From: Bacteroidota bacterium
GTDB taxonomy: Bacteria > Bacteroidota > Bacteroidia > Chitinophagales > Chitinophagaceae
Assembly: GCA_020161535.1 (NCBI GenBank)
Contig: JAIUNW010000001.1
Location: 310,001-374,000, forward strand
DNA length: 64,000 nucleotides
Direction: 5' to 3'
Part shown: piece by piece, positions 51,650 through 60,795 of the stretch
Layout of the letters: the number at the start of each line of letters is the position of its first letter
How positions within the stretch are numbered: the first letter of the stretch is position 1
Translations under genes and position numbers: made by a program
The notes under the pieces: generated by a model
Databases searched by the model: none
What the model was told of the DNA's origin: nothing
The model's input: the letters and a program-made list of their open reading frames with translations, nothing else

Positions 51650-52513
51650 CTACTTTTTTATCAACTCAATTGCTTGTTGGAGAAGTAAATTAAACTCATT
51701 GGGTTTTTCAAGCATAGGATAATGTCCTGTTGAACCAATGTTGAACAAATTGTATTTGATTTTATTTTTTTGAAAAGATAATGTGTCTGTCGCTTGATAG
51801 TCGCTATTAATTAAGCAAAGAGGTTTATTGAGCAATTTGAGCTTAGTTGCAAAAGGATATTTATCAAGATTTTCTAAACAGTCAACTGCAATTGCTGTAT
51901 CAGAACTTAAAATATCTTTTGACACTCTATTTTTTATCAATGTATCAGTAGAAGGCGAAAACAAATTTTTTATATCTTGAGACACTGTTTGTTGAAAATC
52001 GATTCGTGCATGTGAATAAAACTCCGCCCATTCTTTTTCGATTTGCGGCGTCAAAATTACCCCTGTATTTTTAAGATTGTCAACCCCTACTAATCCGATG
52101 ACAAGGGATGGATGTTTTATTGCCGTCTCAACAATAATTGAGCCGCTCATTGAATGTCCAATAAGAATTGTGTTCTTCAAATTTAACTTTGTCAAAACTG
52201 CATGAATATCTCTGGTATAATCCTCAACAGTCCACGTTTTCCTGTTTTTTCCTGAATTACCGAAGCCGGGCAAATCAACTGTGATTACCCTAAATTTTTT
52301 TTCGAAATGAGCAACTTGATTTATCCAATAAGTTTTATTTATACCCCAACCGTGAATAAAAAGCAAAGTTGTGTCACCAATTTTGCTATCAGTATAATCA
52401 ATATTAACCCCTTGATTATCGATTTTTATCAAATCGTTTGATGTTACTTTTGAAATGTTATTATGACAAGAACACAAAATCAATATCAAAGAAAGTTCAA
52501 GTAATTTTCGCAT
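51650..52513 (-). CDS. Alpha/beta-hydrolase lipoprotein
   Basis: 287 residues. N-terminal LLELSLILILCSCHNN carries a lipobox (cysteine near residue 16), so a membrane-attached periplasmic enzyme is expected. The hydrolase fold is shown by LLFIHGWGINKTYW (oxyanion), VDLPGFGNSGK, the nucleophile elbow LIGHSMSGSIIVE (serine near residue 121) and GSTGHYPMLEKPNEF (histidine near residue 267). It is similar to epoxide-hydrolase or haloperoxidase-like esterases; substrate unknown. Composition is AT-rich like its neighbour, and both lie between inverted repeats. Confidence 0.8.
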   Translation of the reverse strand: MRKLLELSLILILCSCHNNISKVTSNDLIKIDNQGVNIDYTDSKIGDTTLLFIHGWGINKTYWINQVAHFEKKFRVITVDLPGFGNSGKNRKTWTVEDYTRDIHAVLTKLNLKNTILIGHSMSGSIIVETAIKHPSLVIGLVGVDNLKNTGVILTPQIEKEWAEFYSHARIDFQQTVSQDIKNLFSPSTDTLIKNRVSKDILSSDTAIAVDCLENLDKYPFATKLKLLNKPLCLINSDYQATDTLSFQKNKIKYNLFNIGSTGHYPMLEKPNEFNLLLQQAIELIKK

Positions 52514-52929
52514 GGTAAGAAGTGTCGTTTAAGCTTGTAGGTAACGTTAGAGACTTGGTGCTATGTTGGGCATTCTGTGATCCGTCAGCCCGGCCTATCG
52601 TTGATTAAAGTTACTGAAGTTGAGAATATGTTGTCGCTCATCTGTGTTACGAAAAACCGGGACTGAAGTTGATCCGTGTTAATGTCGATCAGAATTTTTT
52701 CGTCAATCCAACATAGCAGCGAACTCAATACTATGTGCAGTGTGGTTTTACTTTCCGTTCGAATAGAATTGTAAGCTCCTCCTTTTTTAGGGCCGGGGTC
52801 AGTTAGCGTTTTCACTCGACTTTAAAAACATGCATGCTAAACAAAATGCGTACTAAAAACAAAATACTCACTAAAAAACACCTGCTTAACCCCTTTGTGA
52901 CAACAAATCAAAATATGTTTACCCAAGGC
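52514..52929. other. 416-base gap with only a doubtful small reading frame
   Basis: A 76-residue minus-strand frame (52585-52815; KTTLHIVLSSLLCWIDEKILI) has no recognised family, no promoter box and mixed composition, and may be a relic. A 10-bp inverted pair (GCTATGTTGG at 52560 and CCAACATAGC at 52708) flanks part of it but is within chance expectation. No tRNA was seen. Confidence 0.4.
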
Positions 52930-53020
52930 TATCTCTGTTCCTCCGTGGTCTCTGCGAGAAACCCCTCTGCGAGAAACCCTCTCTGCGAGAAACCCATCTC
53001 TCAAAAAGAAACCGCTCAGA
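52930..53020. repeat. Inverted, divergent copy of the TTTCTCGCAGAG repeat
   Basis: Three tandem CTCTGCGAGAAACC units and a CTCTGTTCCTCCGTGGTCTCTG segment are the reverse complement of parts of the 50845-51025 array (GGTTTCTCGCAGAG and CAGAGGCCACAGAGGGACAGAG). It lies directly against the TlpA stop. The two copies face each other across the AT-rich insert. Confidence 0.75.
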
Positions 53021-53024
53021 AAAC

Positions 53025-54122
53025 TCAATTGCACCCCAGCAAATCGCACAACTTCGACTGCAACTCCTCGCCCCGCAAATTCTTACCCACGATAATCCCA
53101 TTGGGGTCTATCAACAAGTTTTGGGGGATGGATTGAATACGATACTGCAATGCCACTTCGTTTTGCCAGTATTTGAGGTCGCTGACCTGGGTCCAGGCGA
53201 GACGATCGTCGCTGATGGCTTTTAGCCAGCGATCGCGGTTGTTGTCGAGTGAAACACCCAGCACGGTGAAGTTTTTGGCGCGAAATTTTTCGTAGGCGGC
53301 CACCACATTGGGGTTTTCCTGCCGGCAGGGTCCGCACCAGGAGGCCCAGAAATCAATGAGTACATATTTTCCACGGAAAGAAGACAAGGCAATTGCCTGG
53401 CCGCTGGTATCGGCCTGGGTAAAATCCAGCGCAGGTGAACCGACCCGGCCTATCTTACTGTCGGCGATCCGATCGGCCAAAAACTTGCCATAGAAGCTGT
53501 TTTGTACGGCCGGCGTGAAACTGTTAAAACTCTTTTCAATGCGCGCGGGATCATCTACCACCTGCAAAAGGGTTGCCCACATAAAGGGCGCCACGTATTG
53601 GTCACGATGGGTGGTCGCAAACTGATCTGCCGAATCGGCAATGGTAGCGGTCAATTGACGGTACACTTTCATCAGTGAATCATTGACGCCACTTCGGTTA
53701 GCCGTTTCCGTTAGTTGGGCAAGTTTTTTGAACAGCGGATCGAAGCTTTTTTGAAAGTCACGAAAACTTGCATGCGCCGTTGAGCCGCTGGTGGCAAAAT
53801 CCTGCACGGCATTGATATTGCCTTTCAACACAATGGGTACTTCGTCCAGGAAAACCAAGGCTTTTTTACCCGAAGGCATGAAACTCAGGTTATAGAGTTT
53901 GGCCGAAGCCATTTTGCCCGACAGTTCAAATTTGTCTTTTTTTGAAACTGTCCTGGCCAGGGTATCTTCGGGTTTGTCGGGATCTGTCAGGTACACCTTG
54001 CTTTTATCGGCCAGGCCGATGATGCTGCCACTGATCTTCACCGGGATGTCTTGTGCGGTCACAGTGTTGGCGGCCAGCACCGTACTTACACATATACTTA
54101 TACCTACAATAATATTTCGCAT
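53025..54122 (-). CDS. TlpA-type thiol:disulfide reductase with DUF4369-like N-terminal domain
   Basis: 365 residues with signal peptide (NIIVGISICVSTVLAANTVTAQ). Residues about 25-120 are the DUF4369-type beta-sandwich (KISGSIIGLADKSKVYLTDP). A helical linker follows. The C-terminal thioredoxin fold (about 230-365) has WASWCGPCRQENP (active CxxC) and the cis-proline in QSIPQNLLIDPNG. It keeps or rearranges cysteines of periplasmic proteins. A lone cysteine pair (CDLLGCN) ends the protein. Its stop is next to the inverted repeat; it is divergent from nothing close, with hisIE's stop 36 bases upstream on the same strand. Confidence 0.88.
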   Translation of the reverse strand: MRNIIVGISICVSTVLAANTVTAQDIPVKISGSIIGLADKSKVYLTDPDKPEDTLARTVSKKDKFELSGKMASAKLYNLSFMPSGKKALVFLDEVPIVLKGNINAVQDFATSGSTAHASFRDFQKSFDPLFKKLAQLTETANRSGVNDSLMKVYRQLTATIADSADQFATTHRDQYVAPFMWATLLQVVDDPARIEKSFNSFTPAVQNSFYGKFLADRIADSKIGRVGSPALDFTQADTSGQAIALSSFRGKYVLIDFWASWCGPCRQENPNVVAAYEKFRAKNFTVLGVSLDNNRDRWLKAISDDRLAWTQVSDLKYWQNEVALQYRIQSIPQNLLIDPNGIIVGKNLRGEELQSKLCDLLGCN

Positions 54123-54158
54123 AATTTTTTATTTCGGGCGACCCAAGGAACCTGTCGC

Positions 54159-54755
54159 TTATTTTGAATGTCTCTCTTGCAAAATACCTATCACCTCTTT
54201 CAGCGAAAAACCCTTCGCGTTCAGCAAAATCAAATAGTGAAACAAGAGATCAGCCGATTCTTTCAGAAAAAGTTCGTCGTTATTGTCCTTCGCTTCGATA
54301 ACTGTTTCTACCGCTTCCTCGCCCACTTTCTGCGCAATTTTATTCAAGCCCTTGCTGAACAATTTCGCTACATATGAGCTTTCCGGCGAAGCCTGTTTGC
54401 GCAACTGTATAATGTCTTCGAGATAAAACAAAAAATTGTCGGCATGGTTGCGCTCGCTCCAACAAGTATCAGCGCCGGTATGACAAACAGGCCCGAGCGG
54501 ATGCGCTTTGATCAGCAGGGTGTCGTTGTCGCAGTCTACTGCCAATGAACGCAGTTCCAATACATGGCCACTCTCCTCGCCCTTCATCCACAATCGCTGC
54601 TTACTTCTACTGTAAAAAGTGACCTTACCCGTTTGCTCCGTTTGTTGCAATGCTTCTGCATTCATGAACCCTAGCATCAGTACTTTCTGCGTTTGGTCGT
54701 CCTGCACAATTGCGGGCACCAGTGAATCGGGGTATTTGGCAAAATCAACTTTCAT
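54159..54755 (-). CDS. hisI: Bifunctional phosphoribosyl-AMP cyclohydrolase / phosphoribosyl-ATP pyrophosphatase
   Basis: 198 residues (HisIE fusion). The N-terminal cyclohydrolase domain has LGFMNAEALQQT, TFYSRSKQRLWMKGEESGH and the zinc site CDNDTLLIKAHPLGPVCHTGADTCW. The C-terminal pyrophosphohydrolase domain has SYVAKLFSKGLNKIAQKVGEEAVETVIEAKDNNDEL with E-rich metal-binding helices. It catalyses steps 2 and 3 of histidine synthesis. It lies 13 bases after hisF and has its own -7 box, so it can be transcribed separately from the trp promoter. Confidence 0.95.
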   Translation of the reverse strand: MKVDFAKYPDSLVPAIVQDDQTQKVLMLGFMNAEALQQTEQTGKVTFYSRSKQRLWMKGEESGHVLELRSLAVDCDNDTLLIKAHPLGPVCHTGADTCWSERNHADNFLFYLEDIIQLRKQASPESSYVAKLFSKGLNKIAQKVGEEAVETVIEAKDNNDELFLKESADLLFHYLILLNAKGFSLKEVIGILQERHSK

Positions 54756-54759
54756 GGCG

Positions 54760-54767
54760 CAAAATTA
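54760..54767 (-). promoter_or_regulatory. Internal -7 promoter element of hisIE, leaderless arrangement
   Basis: Minus-strand TAATTTTG matches TAnnTTTG and ends four bases before ATG 54755, in the 13-base gap after hisF. Confidence 0.5.
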
Positions 54768-54768
54768 A

Positions 54769-55527
54769 TCAAATCCGTACATGTATGCCCTGTGCATTCA
54801 GTTCCTGTTTCAAGGCGGGGATCGTCAATTCTTTAAAGTGGAAAATGCTGGCTGCCAACGCGGCATCGGCGCCAGCTTGCTGAAACACTGCCGCAAAATG
54901 ACTGGCATTGCCACCACCACCACTGGCAATCACCGGCACCGGCAGTTGTAATGCCAGTTGAGCCGTAATGTCGAGCGCAAAACCGTTCTTGGTACCATCG
55001 TGGTTCATCGAGGTTAGCAGGATCTCGCCAGCGCCGCGATCCACGCCTTCCAGCGCCCATTCCAAACATTTTTTGCCGGTTGGCGTGCGCCCACCATTCA
55101 GGTACACATACCATTCCCCATCGTCTTCGCAACGGGTATCGATGGCCAGCACCACACACTGGCTGCCGAAATTCTTTTCAAGTTCAACCAGCAGTTCAGG
55201 GCGTTTGAAAGCAGCGGTATTTACCGATATTTTATCGGCTCCATTTTGCAGCAGCAGAGATACATCGTCCACACTGCTGATACCGCCGCCCACGGTGAAA
55301 GGAATATTAATCTGGTGACTGATTCGATTCACGAGTTCACGCAGTGTTCTTCTTTTTTCAACTGTTGCGGTGATATCAAGAAACACCAATTCATCAGCGC
55401 CCTGTTCGGCATAGAGCCGGCCGAGTTCAACGGGATCACCGGCATCTCGCAGGTCAACGAAATTGGTGCCCTTTACCGTTCGACCATCTTTGATATCCAG
55501 ACAGGGAATAATTCTCTTTGTTAACAT
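54769..55527 (-). CDS. hisF: Imidazole glycerol phosphate synthase cyclase subunit
   Basis: 252 residues, (beta/alpha)8 barrel. Motifs: [16 protein letters not shown] with catalytic aspartate 11-equivalent, [51 protein letters not shown] (second catalytic aspartate), [15 protein letters not shown] and [10 protein letters not shown]. It works with HisH to close the imidazole ring, using ammonia from HisH, and releases AICAR. It lies one base after hisA. Confidence 0.97.
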   Translation of the reverse strand: MLTKRIIPCLDIKDGRTVKGTNFVDLRDAGDPVELGRLYAEQGADELVFLDITATVEKRRTLRELVNRISHQINIPFTVGGGISSVDDVSLLLQNGADKISVNTAAFKRPELLVELEKNFGSQCVVLAIDTRCEDDGEWYVYLNGGRTPTGKKCLEWALEGVDRGAGEILLTSMNHDGTKNGFALDITAQLALQLPVPVIASGGGGNASHFAAVFQQAGADAALAASIFHFKELTIPALKQELNAQGIHVRI

Positions 55528-55528
55528 C

Positions 55529-56248
55529 TTAGGTGTTGAACCGGATCAATTCCGGTAGTGAAATTTTGTTTTCGTAAATGGCCTTCCCCACAATTGCACC
55601 CTTACAACCGATCAATGCCAAAGCTTCCAGGTCACTAATCGTACTTACCCCACCAGAGGCAATAAAATGCAGTGAAGGAAATTCGTGCAAAATGTTTTTA
55701 TACAAGTTGAGCGATGGCCCTTCGAGTTTGCCATCCTTGCTCACATCGGTGCAAAATACCTGCTGTATACCCCGCGCTATATAATCGCGCAGAAAATCAT
55801 AGATCCAGATATCCGTTTTCTCCAGCCAGCCGGCCACGGCAATCTTCTCTTCTTTTACATCTGCACCCAATAAAAATTTATCTGCGCCATAGGCAGATAA
55901 CCAATGGGTGAATTGATCCGGCTCTTTTACCGCCAAACTACCGATGGTTGCCCACAAGGCACCCGCATTAAACACGATACGCAGATCTTCTTCCTGCTTT
56001 ATACCGCCGCCGAAATCAATTTGCATGGCCGTTTTTCCCGCGAGCGCTTCCAGTACTTTCCAGTTTACCACTTTGCCGGCTTTGGCACCGTCGAGGTCCA
56101 CCAGGTGCAAGCGGGTGAGTCCGGCGCCCTCAAAAGCTTTCGCCACTTCCAGCGGATGCTCATTGTAAATTGTCTTCTGCGAATAATCGCCCTGGGTCAG
56201 TCGAACACATTTTCCCTCTATCACATCAATCGCCGGAATAATCTCCAC
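55529..56248 (-). CDS. hisA: ProFAR isomerase
   Basis: 239 residues, (beta/alpha)8 barrel. Features are [20 protein letters not shown] (catalytic aspartate), [28 protein letters not shown] (second aspartate) and [16 protein letters not shown]. It isomerises ProFAR to PRFAR, the substrate of HisF/HisH. It is preceded without any gap by the GNAT gene and followed after one base by hisF. Confidence 0.97.
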   Translation of the reverse strand: MEIIPAIDVIEGKCVRLTQGDYSQKTIYNEHPLEVAKAFEGAGLTRLHLVDLDGAKAGKVVNWKVLEALAGKTAMQIDFGGGIKQEEDLRIVFNAGALWATIGSLAVKEPDQFTHWLSAYGADKFLLGADVKEEKIAVAGWLEKTDIWIYDFLRDYIARGIQQVFCTDVSKDGKLEGPSLNLYKNILHEFPSLHFIASGGVSTISDLEALALIGCKGAIVGKAIYENKISLPELIRFNT

Positions 56249-56683
56249 TTAGGCTAGCATTTTTTTCATGATTGTATAATCGTACCCGTTCGCCGACCAT
56301 CTTTCGCCGGCAGGCACCATGCCAAATTTTTCATACAGTTTTACGGCGTTCACGCGTGCATTGCACCACACCTGCGAATAACCATGTTCAGCCGCATAGT
56401 CGAATACTTCCTGCAACAGGTAACTTGCTAATCCTTTGCCGCGCTCAGAAGGATCAGTGGCTAGCTTTCGAAACTGCACAGTGCCGTCTTTTTCAAACAC
56501 ACTAATGGCGCTTACCAAACGCCCTGCATGCGAAATGCCAAAATGCAAGCCGTTTTTGTCTTCTTTTAAGTGAACAAAAGCAACTTCTTTTTCGGGATAC
56601 AATACGTCGTGACGAAGCTGCCACACGGCATCCAGGGGAAGATGGGCCTGGAAGCAATAGGTAATACCGGGTAATCTGCTCAT
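56249..56683 (-). CDS. GNAT family N-acetyltransferase inside the his operon
   Basis: 144 residues. FRKLATDPSERGKGLASYLLQEVFDYA supplies the acetyl-CoA loop (RGKGLA) and the following helix; WCNARVNAVKLYEKFGMVPAGE is the usual C-terminal motif. The substrate is unknown; the fold could acetylate a metabolite or a protein. It lies three bases after hisH and its stop abuts the hisA start, so it is co-translated with the his genes. Similar insertions are known in some Bacteroidetes his operons, but I cannot confirm a role in histidine synthesis. Confidence 0.85.
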   Translation of the reverse strand: MSRLPGITYCFQAHLPLDAVWQLRHDVLYPEKEVAFVHLKEDKNGLHFGISHAGRLVSAISVFEKDGTVQFRKLATDPSERGKGLASYLLQEVFDYAAEHGYSQVWCNARVNAVKLYEKFGMVPAGERWSANGYDYTIMKKMLA

Positions 56684-56686
56684 AGC

Positions 56687-57370
56687 CTATATTTTTTCGA
56701 TGAAATTGCGGAGTATCTGTTCGCCCACACCGGCCGATTTCTCAGGGTGAAATTGAACCCCGTAAAAATTTCCCTTGTGCAGGGCCGAACTGTACGGCAA
56801 TACATAGTCGGTCACTGCAATGGTATGTTGGCCCTGGGCGGCATAATAACCGTGTACAAAATAACAATAACTGTTGTTTGTCACCCCATCAAATAAGGAC
56901 GTTTTCAGCGAATGAATGGTATTCCAACCGATCTGTGGCACTTTCAGGGCGGTGCCAGGAATTTCAGCAACAGGTGCCAGTGAATCGGTAAATGGTCCAC
57001 TGGTCAGTACGGCCAGCGGATCGGTCGACACGGGTAAGACGGGCTTTTCGGGCCTAAACCGCTTCACTTTCTCGCCAAAAATGCCCAGGCATTCGGTGTC
57101 ATTCTCTTCCGACCAGCTACACATCAATTGCATGCCCAGGCAAATGCCCAACACGGGCTGGGTGAGTGATTGTATTACGGCATCCAGCCCGCGGGCGCAG
57201 AGATAATCCATCGCCGACCGCGCTTCGCCCACGCCGGGAAAAATCACCTTATCGGCCGATTGTAACACCGCCGAATCATCCGTTACCACGGCTTCGTAAC
57301 CGATGCGTTCCAATGCATACAGTACACTCTGGATATTGCCGGCATTGTATTTTACTATCGCGAGTTTCAT
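56687..57370 (-). CDS. hisH: Imidazole glycerol phosphate synthase glutaminase subunit
   Basis: 227 residues, class I glutamine amidotransferase. The catalytic cysteine is in PVLGICLGMQLMC (about residue 79) and the His/Glu pair in FYGVQFHPEKS (about 211). It gives ammonia to HisF. Its ATG overlaps the trpA stop by four bases (ATGA), physically joining the trp and his gene sets. Confidence 0.96.
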   Translation of the reverse strand: MKLAIVKYNAGNIQSVLYALERIGYEAVVTDDSAVLQSADKVIFPGVGEARSAMDYLCARGLDAVIQSLTQPVLGICLGMQLMCSWSEENDTECLGIFGEKVKRFRPEKPVLPVSTDPLAVLTSGPFTDSLAPVAEIPGTALKVPQIGWNTIHSLKTSLFDGVTNNSYCYFVHGYYAAQGQHTIAVTDYVLPYSSALHKGNFYGVQFHPEKSAGVGEQILRNFIEKI

Positions 57371-58137
57371 TCGAGCATATTTTTTAAAAATGCAGCCGTA
57401 CTGCTGTTCACGTCGTTGTTTTCTTCCAACGTTTTGATATAGGCGGTGCCGACGATGGCGCCATTGGCTGCCTTGGTCGCCGACACAAAACTGTTTTTGT
57501 CTTTAATACCGAAGCCGACCAGTACCGGGTTTTTCAAATCATAGCTTTTGAGTCGCTGCAGGTACGCATCCACAGCCTCCATATTTTTTTCCGAACCAGT
57601 GGTGGAGGAAGAAGATACCGCGTATAAAAAACCGCTGCTCAACCCATCGAGACGGCGTACCCGTTTTTCTGAGGTCTCTGGTGTTACCAGAAAAATAAAG
57701 TCGAGGCCGTGTTTTCTCACCATTTCGCCGTACTCGGTAACAAATTCATATTCTGGTAAATCGGGCAGTATGAGTCCGTCCACACCCACCGCCGCTGCCT
57801 CGGCACAGAATTTCTCAAAGCCATACTGCAACACCGGGTTCATATAACCCATCAATATAACGGGCACCTGTATGCGCGATCGCATTTCTTTTAATTGCTC
57901 CAGCAATACCGCTATGGTCATGCCATTGGCCAAAGCTACCTGGCTACTTTGCTGGATCACTGGCCCATCGGCCAGGGGGTCACTATAAGGCATGCCAATC
58001 TCGACCATATCGGCGCCATTGGCCTGCAGGGCTTCCAGCACACGTAAAGTGCTATCGAGCGCTGGAAAACCCGCCGTATAATACACGTTTAATACGTTTT
58101 CTTTTTTCCGGGCAAATAATTGCTGTATTCGACTCAT
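57367..58137 (-). CDS. trpA: Tryptophan synthase alpha subunit
   Basis: 256 residues from ATG 58137, which overlaps the trpB stop (ATGA). It splits indole-3-glycerol phosphate to indole and glyceraldehyde-3-phosphate. Motifs: [40 protein letters not shown] (the catalytic glutamate and aspartate), [28 protein letters not shown] and [12 protein letters not shown]. An open frame upstream to 58206 lies in trpB and is not used. hisH follows with a four-base overlap. Confidence 0.97.
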   Translation of the reverse strand: MSRIQQLFARKKENVLNVYYTAGFPALDSTLRVLEALQANGADMVEIGMPYSDPLADGPVIQQSSQVALANGMTIAVLLEQLKEMRSRIQVPVILMGYMNPVLQYGFEKFCAEAAAVGVDGLILPDLPEYEFVTEYGEMVRKHGLDFIFLVTPETSEKRVRRLDGLSSGFLYAVSSSSTTGSEKNMEAVDAYLQRLKSYDLKNPVLVGFGIKDKNSFVSATKAANGAIVGTAYIKTLEENNDVNSSTAAFLKNMLE

Positions 58138-59336
58138 AACTGGTTGGTCATTGTCATTTGTTTCATATAAGTGGCCATGTCTTTGTCGCCCCTGCCGCTC
58201 AAACAAATCACCACCCGATCTTGCTTGCTGAGCGTGAGTTGATCTAGTGCCGCAAAAGCATGCGCGCTTTCCAGCGCTATGATGATGCCCTCGTTGCGTG
58301 CCACAAAAAATGCCGCCCGCACCGCTTCTTCGTCGGTGGCGCTGAGAAAAATGCCTCGTCCGCTCGCAAATAAGTGCGCATGCAGTGGCCCGATACCCGG
58401 ATAGTCGAGCCCCGCAGATATGCTATGCGGTTCCACTACTTGTCCGTCGTCGGTTTGCATCACAATACTCCGGCTACCATGCAATACGCCGGGTTTTCCG
58501 AGCGCGGTGGTGGCTGCACTCAATCCACTATTCAGGCCCATGCCCGCGGCTTCCACGGCGATTATGTCCACCGATGCCTCATCCAGAAAATGATAAAACA
58601 TGCCCGCTGCATTGCTGCCACCACCCACACAGGCAATCACTTTGGTGGGCAGTTCACTACCGGTTTTCGCCAACAGTTGCTTACGCGTTTCTTCGCTGAT
58701 CACACTTTGAAAACGGGCTACCATATCGGGATAGGGATGCGGCCCCACCACACTACCAATAATATAATGGGTATCGGTGGGATGGTTGATCCAGTCGCGG
58801 ATGGCTTCGTTGGTAGCGTCTTTCAAGGTTTTACTGCCACTGGTGGCTGCCACCACTTTCGCGCCCAGCATGTGCATACGAGCTACATTCGGTGCCTGGC
58901 GTTCGATGTCTTTTTCGCCCATGTACACGATGCACTCCAAGCCTTTGAGCGCGCAGACCGTAGCCGTTGCCACGCCGTGTTGTCCTGCACCGGTTTCGGC
59001 GATGATGCGCTTTTTACCGAGGCGCTCCGCCAACAATATCTGACCGATGGTATTGTTGATTTTGTGGGCGCCGGTATGGTTCAGGTCTTCCCGCTTCAGG
59101 TAGATATCGGTTTGGTAATGTGCACTCAGCCGCTTGGCATAATACAGCGGTGATGGCCGGCCTACATAATCACGCAACATTTCCTCAAATTCCTTTTTGA
59201 ATGAAGGCTCCTGCATGATTTCGAGGTAACGCGACTGCAGTTCTTCTACATTCGGATGCAACATTTCAGGTATATAGGCACCGCCGAATTTTCCGTAATA
59301 ACCTTCTTTGTTGGGCAGTTTATAACTCGTTTTCAT
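58134..59336 (-). CDS. trpB: Tryptophan synthase beta subunit
   Basis: 400 residues, PLP enzyme that joins indole and serine. [18 protein letters not shown] start, PLYYAKRL, the PLP lysine in [14 protein letters not shown] (about residue 87), the [11 protein letters not shown] loop and [16 protein letters not shown] (PLP phosphate binding). Length is normal for the TrpB1 type. It begins one base after trpF and its stop overlaps trpA. Confidence 0.98.
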   Translation of the reverse strand: MKTSYKLPNKEGYYGKFGGAYIPEMLHPNVEELQSRYLEIMQEPSFKKEFEEMLRDYVGRPSPLYYAKRLSAHYQTDIYLKREDLNHTGAHKINNTIGQILLAERLGKKRIIAETGAGQHGVATATVCALKGLECIVYMGEKDIERQAPNVARMHMLGAKVVAATSGSKTLKDATNEAIRDWINHPTDTHYIIGSVVGPHPYPDMVARFQSVISEETRKQLLAKTGSELPTKVIACVGGGSNAAGMFYHFLDEASVDIIAVEAAGMGLNSGLSAATTALGKPGVLHGSRSIVMQTDDGQVVEPHSISAGLDYPGIGPLHAHLFASGRGIFLSATDEEAVRAAFFVARNEGIIIALESAHAFAALDQLTLSKQDRVVICLSGRGDKDMATYMKQMTMTNQL

Positions 59337-59337
59337 T

Positions 59338-59970
59338 TTACTTGTTCAGTTTTTTGATAAAACGGCCGATGCTAGCCATGTCTTTAACCCCGGGACTCGT
59401 TTCAAATTTGCTGTTGATATCGATGGCAAATAATCCGCTGGCTTCGGGCTGCGCGGCAAAATCGAGTAGTGCCTGTTCATCGTTCGGTTCGATTCCACCG
59501 CTTAAAAAATAGGGCTTACCAATGCGTTGGTTTTTCAGCATGGTCCAGTCGAATTTTTTTCCGGTACCGCCATAGCCCACGCCCATGGTATCGAACAAAA
59601 ACATATCGCAACAATCCATATAGGGTCGTACCATCCATTCAATACTGTCGTTGTCGCTGAGCCGAAATGCTTTTACTACCGACACATAATCAGCAATGCG
59701 CTCGCAGAATTTCGGTGTTTCATCGCCGTGCAGTTGTACCATGTGCAGGCGACATTCATCTACCATTTGCAATACTTCGTCGGCACCGGCATTTACAAAG
59801 ACGCCAACTTTATTGATATTGTTTTCTTTCTTCAGTTGATTGGTGGTCAGATGGCGCAACACGTACCGCGGGCTTTTTGGATAAAATATAAATCCCGCGA
59901 AAGTGGCGCCCAGGTTTTCCAGTTGGTCGACCTGGTCGAGCTGCGTCATTCCACAAACTTTAACTCTCAT
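59338..59970 (-). CDS. trpF: Phosphoribosylanthranilate isomerase
   Basis: 210 residues, (beta/alpha)8 barrel. [14 protein letters not shown] (catalytic cysteine near residue 6), [25 protein letters not shown] and FLLSGGIEP-like [15 protein letters not shown], ending in [17 protein letters not shown] (catalytic aspartate). It makes CdRP from PRA. It lies 15 bases after trpC. Confidence 0.96.
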   Translation of the reverse strand: MRVKVCGMTQLDQVDQLENLGATFAGFIFYPKSPRYVLRHLTTNQLKKENNINKVGVFVNAGADEVLQMVDECRLHMVQLHGDETPKFCERIADYVSVVKAFRLSDNDSIEWMVRPYMDCCDMFLFDTMGVGYGGTGKKFDWTMLKNQRIGKPYFLSGGIEPNDEQALLDFAAQPEASGLFAIDINSKFETSPGVKDMASIGRFIKKLNK

Positions 59971-59985
59971 GCCGGCAGATTTTAA

Positions 59986-60777
59986 TCATTCAGACAACTT
60001 GTGCAGTGCCTTTACAAATTGTTGGAAAGCAATCGCCGGATCGGGTGCTTTCATGAACTGCTCCCCGATCAGGAACCCGTGAAAACCATTTTCCCTAAAC
60101 CGCTGTACATTTTCCACCTGGTCAATACCACTTTCCGCTATTTTCAGCAGACCGGTGGGCAATTGCGCGGCCATTCGAAGACTGCGGTCAATATCCACCT
60201 GGAAAGTTTTCAGGTCCCGGTTGTTAATACCCACAATTTCCGTGAATTCATTGATATGTTGTAATTCTTCTTCCGCATGCAGTTCCAGCAATACTTCCAG
60301 GCCGAGCGAGCGCGCCTTTTTGGCGAGTGTGTACACTTCTTCGGGCGACAAACAAGCAGCTATTAGCAGGATCACATCCGCGCCCATGGCCTTCGCTTCG
60401 AACAACTGGTATTCATCAACCACAAAATCTTTTCGCAGAATGGGCAGTTGGTTGAAACGGGCAGCCACCAGATCGGCGGTGCTGCCGCCAAAAAAGTCTG
60501 TATCTGTCAAAATCGATAAAGCAGCCGCACCATTGCCCGCATACGCACGTGTTACGTCTTCCACTTTCGCGGTGGCATTGATCACCCCTTTGGATGGCGA
60601 GCGGCGTTTGAATTCGGCAATGATGCCATTCCGGTTTTCGTTCAGCAATGAAGCCCGCAACGAAAACGTAGCGCGGTTAAATGCCGGCGATAGCAGCAAT
60701 TGCGCCACCGCTGTACCTTGTTTCCGTTCTGCTACTTCTTCCCGCTTTCGGGCGATGATGGTATCCAGGATATTCAT
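59986..60777 (-). CDS. trpC: Indole-3-glycerol phosphate synthase
   Basis: 263 residues, monofunctional (not fused to TrpF). ILDTIIARKREEVAERK is the standard N-terminus; IIAEFKRRSPSKGVIN (catalytic lysine), AALSILTDTDFFGG, LRKDFVVDEYQLFEAKAMGADVILLIAACL and LLKIAESGIDQVENV are conserved barrel strands. It is 18 bases after trpD. Confidence 0.97.
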   Translation of the reverse strand: MNILDTIIARKREEVAERKQGTAVAQLLLSPAFNRATFSLRASLLNENRNGIIAEFKRRSPSKGVINATAKVEDVTRAYAGNGAAALSILTDTDFFGGSTADLVAARFNQLPILRKDFVVDEYQLFEAKAMGADVILLIAACLSPEEVYTLAKKARSLGLEVLLELHAEEELQHINEFTEIVGINNRDLKTFQVDIDRSLRMAAQLPTGLLKIAESGIDQVENVQRFRENGFHGFLIGEQFMKAPDPAIAFQQFVKALHKLSE

Positions 60778-60795
60778 GTTGCTACAAACTAAAAT

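Noticed and set aside
52560..52717. 10-bp inverted pair GCTATGTTGG/CCAACATAGC as ends of a small mobile element
   Set aside because: A 10-bp match over a few hundred bases can occur by chance, no target duplication was seen and no second copy is known in the window.
52585..52815. 76-residue minus-strand frame in the AT-rich insert as a real gene
   Set aside because: No recognised family, no promoter box and a poor composition; treated as doubtful intergenic sequence.
58374..59153. 259-residue plus-strand frame opposite trpB
   Set aside because: Antisense to a strongly conserved gene, with a histidine/arginine-rich implausible protein; no promoter box in front of it.
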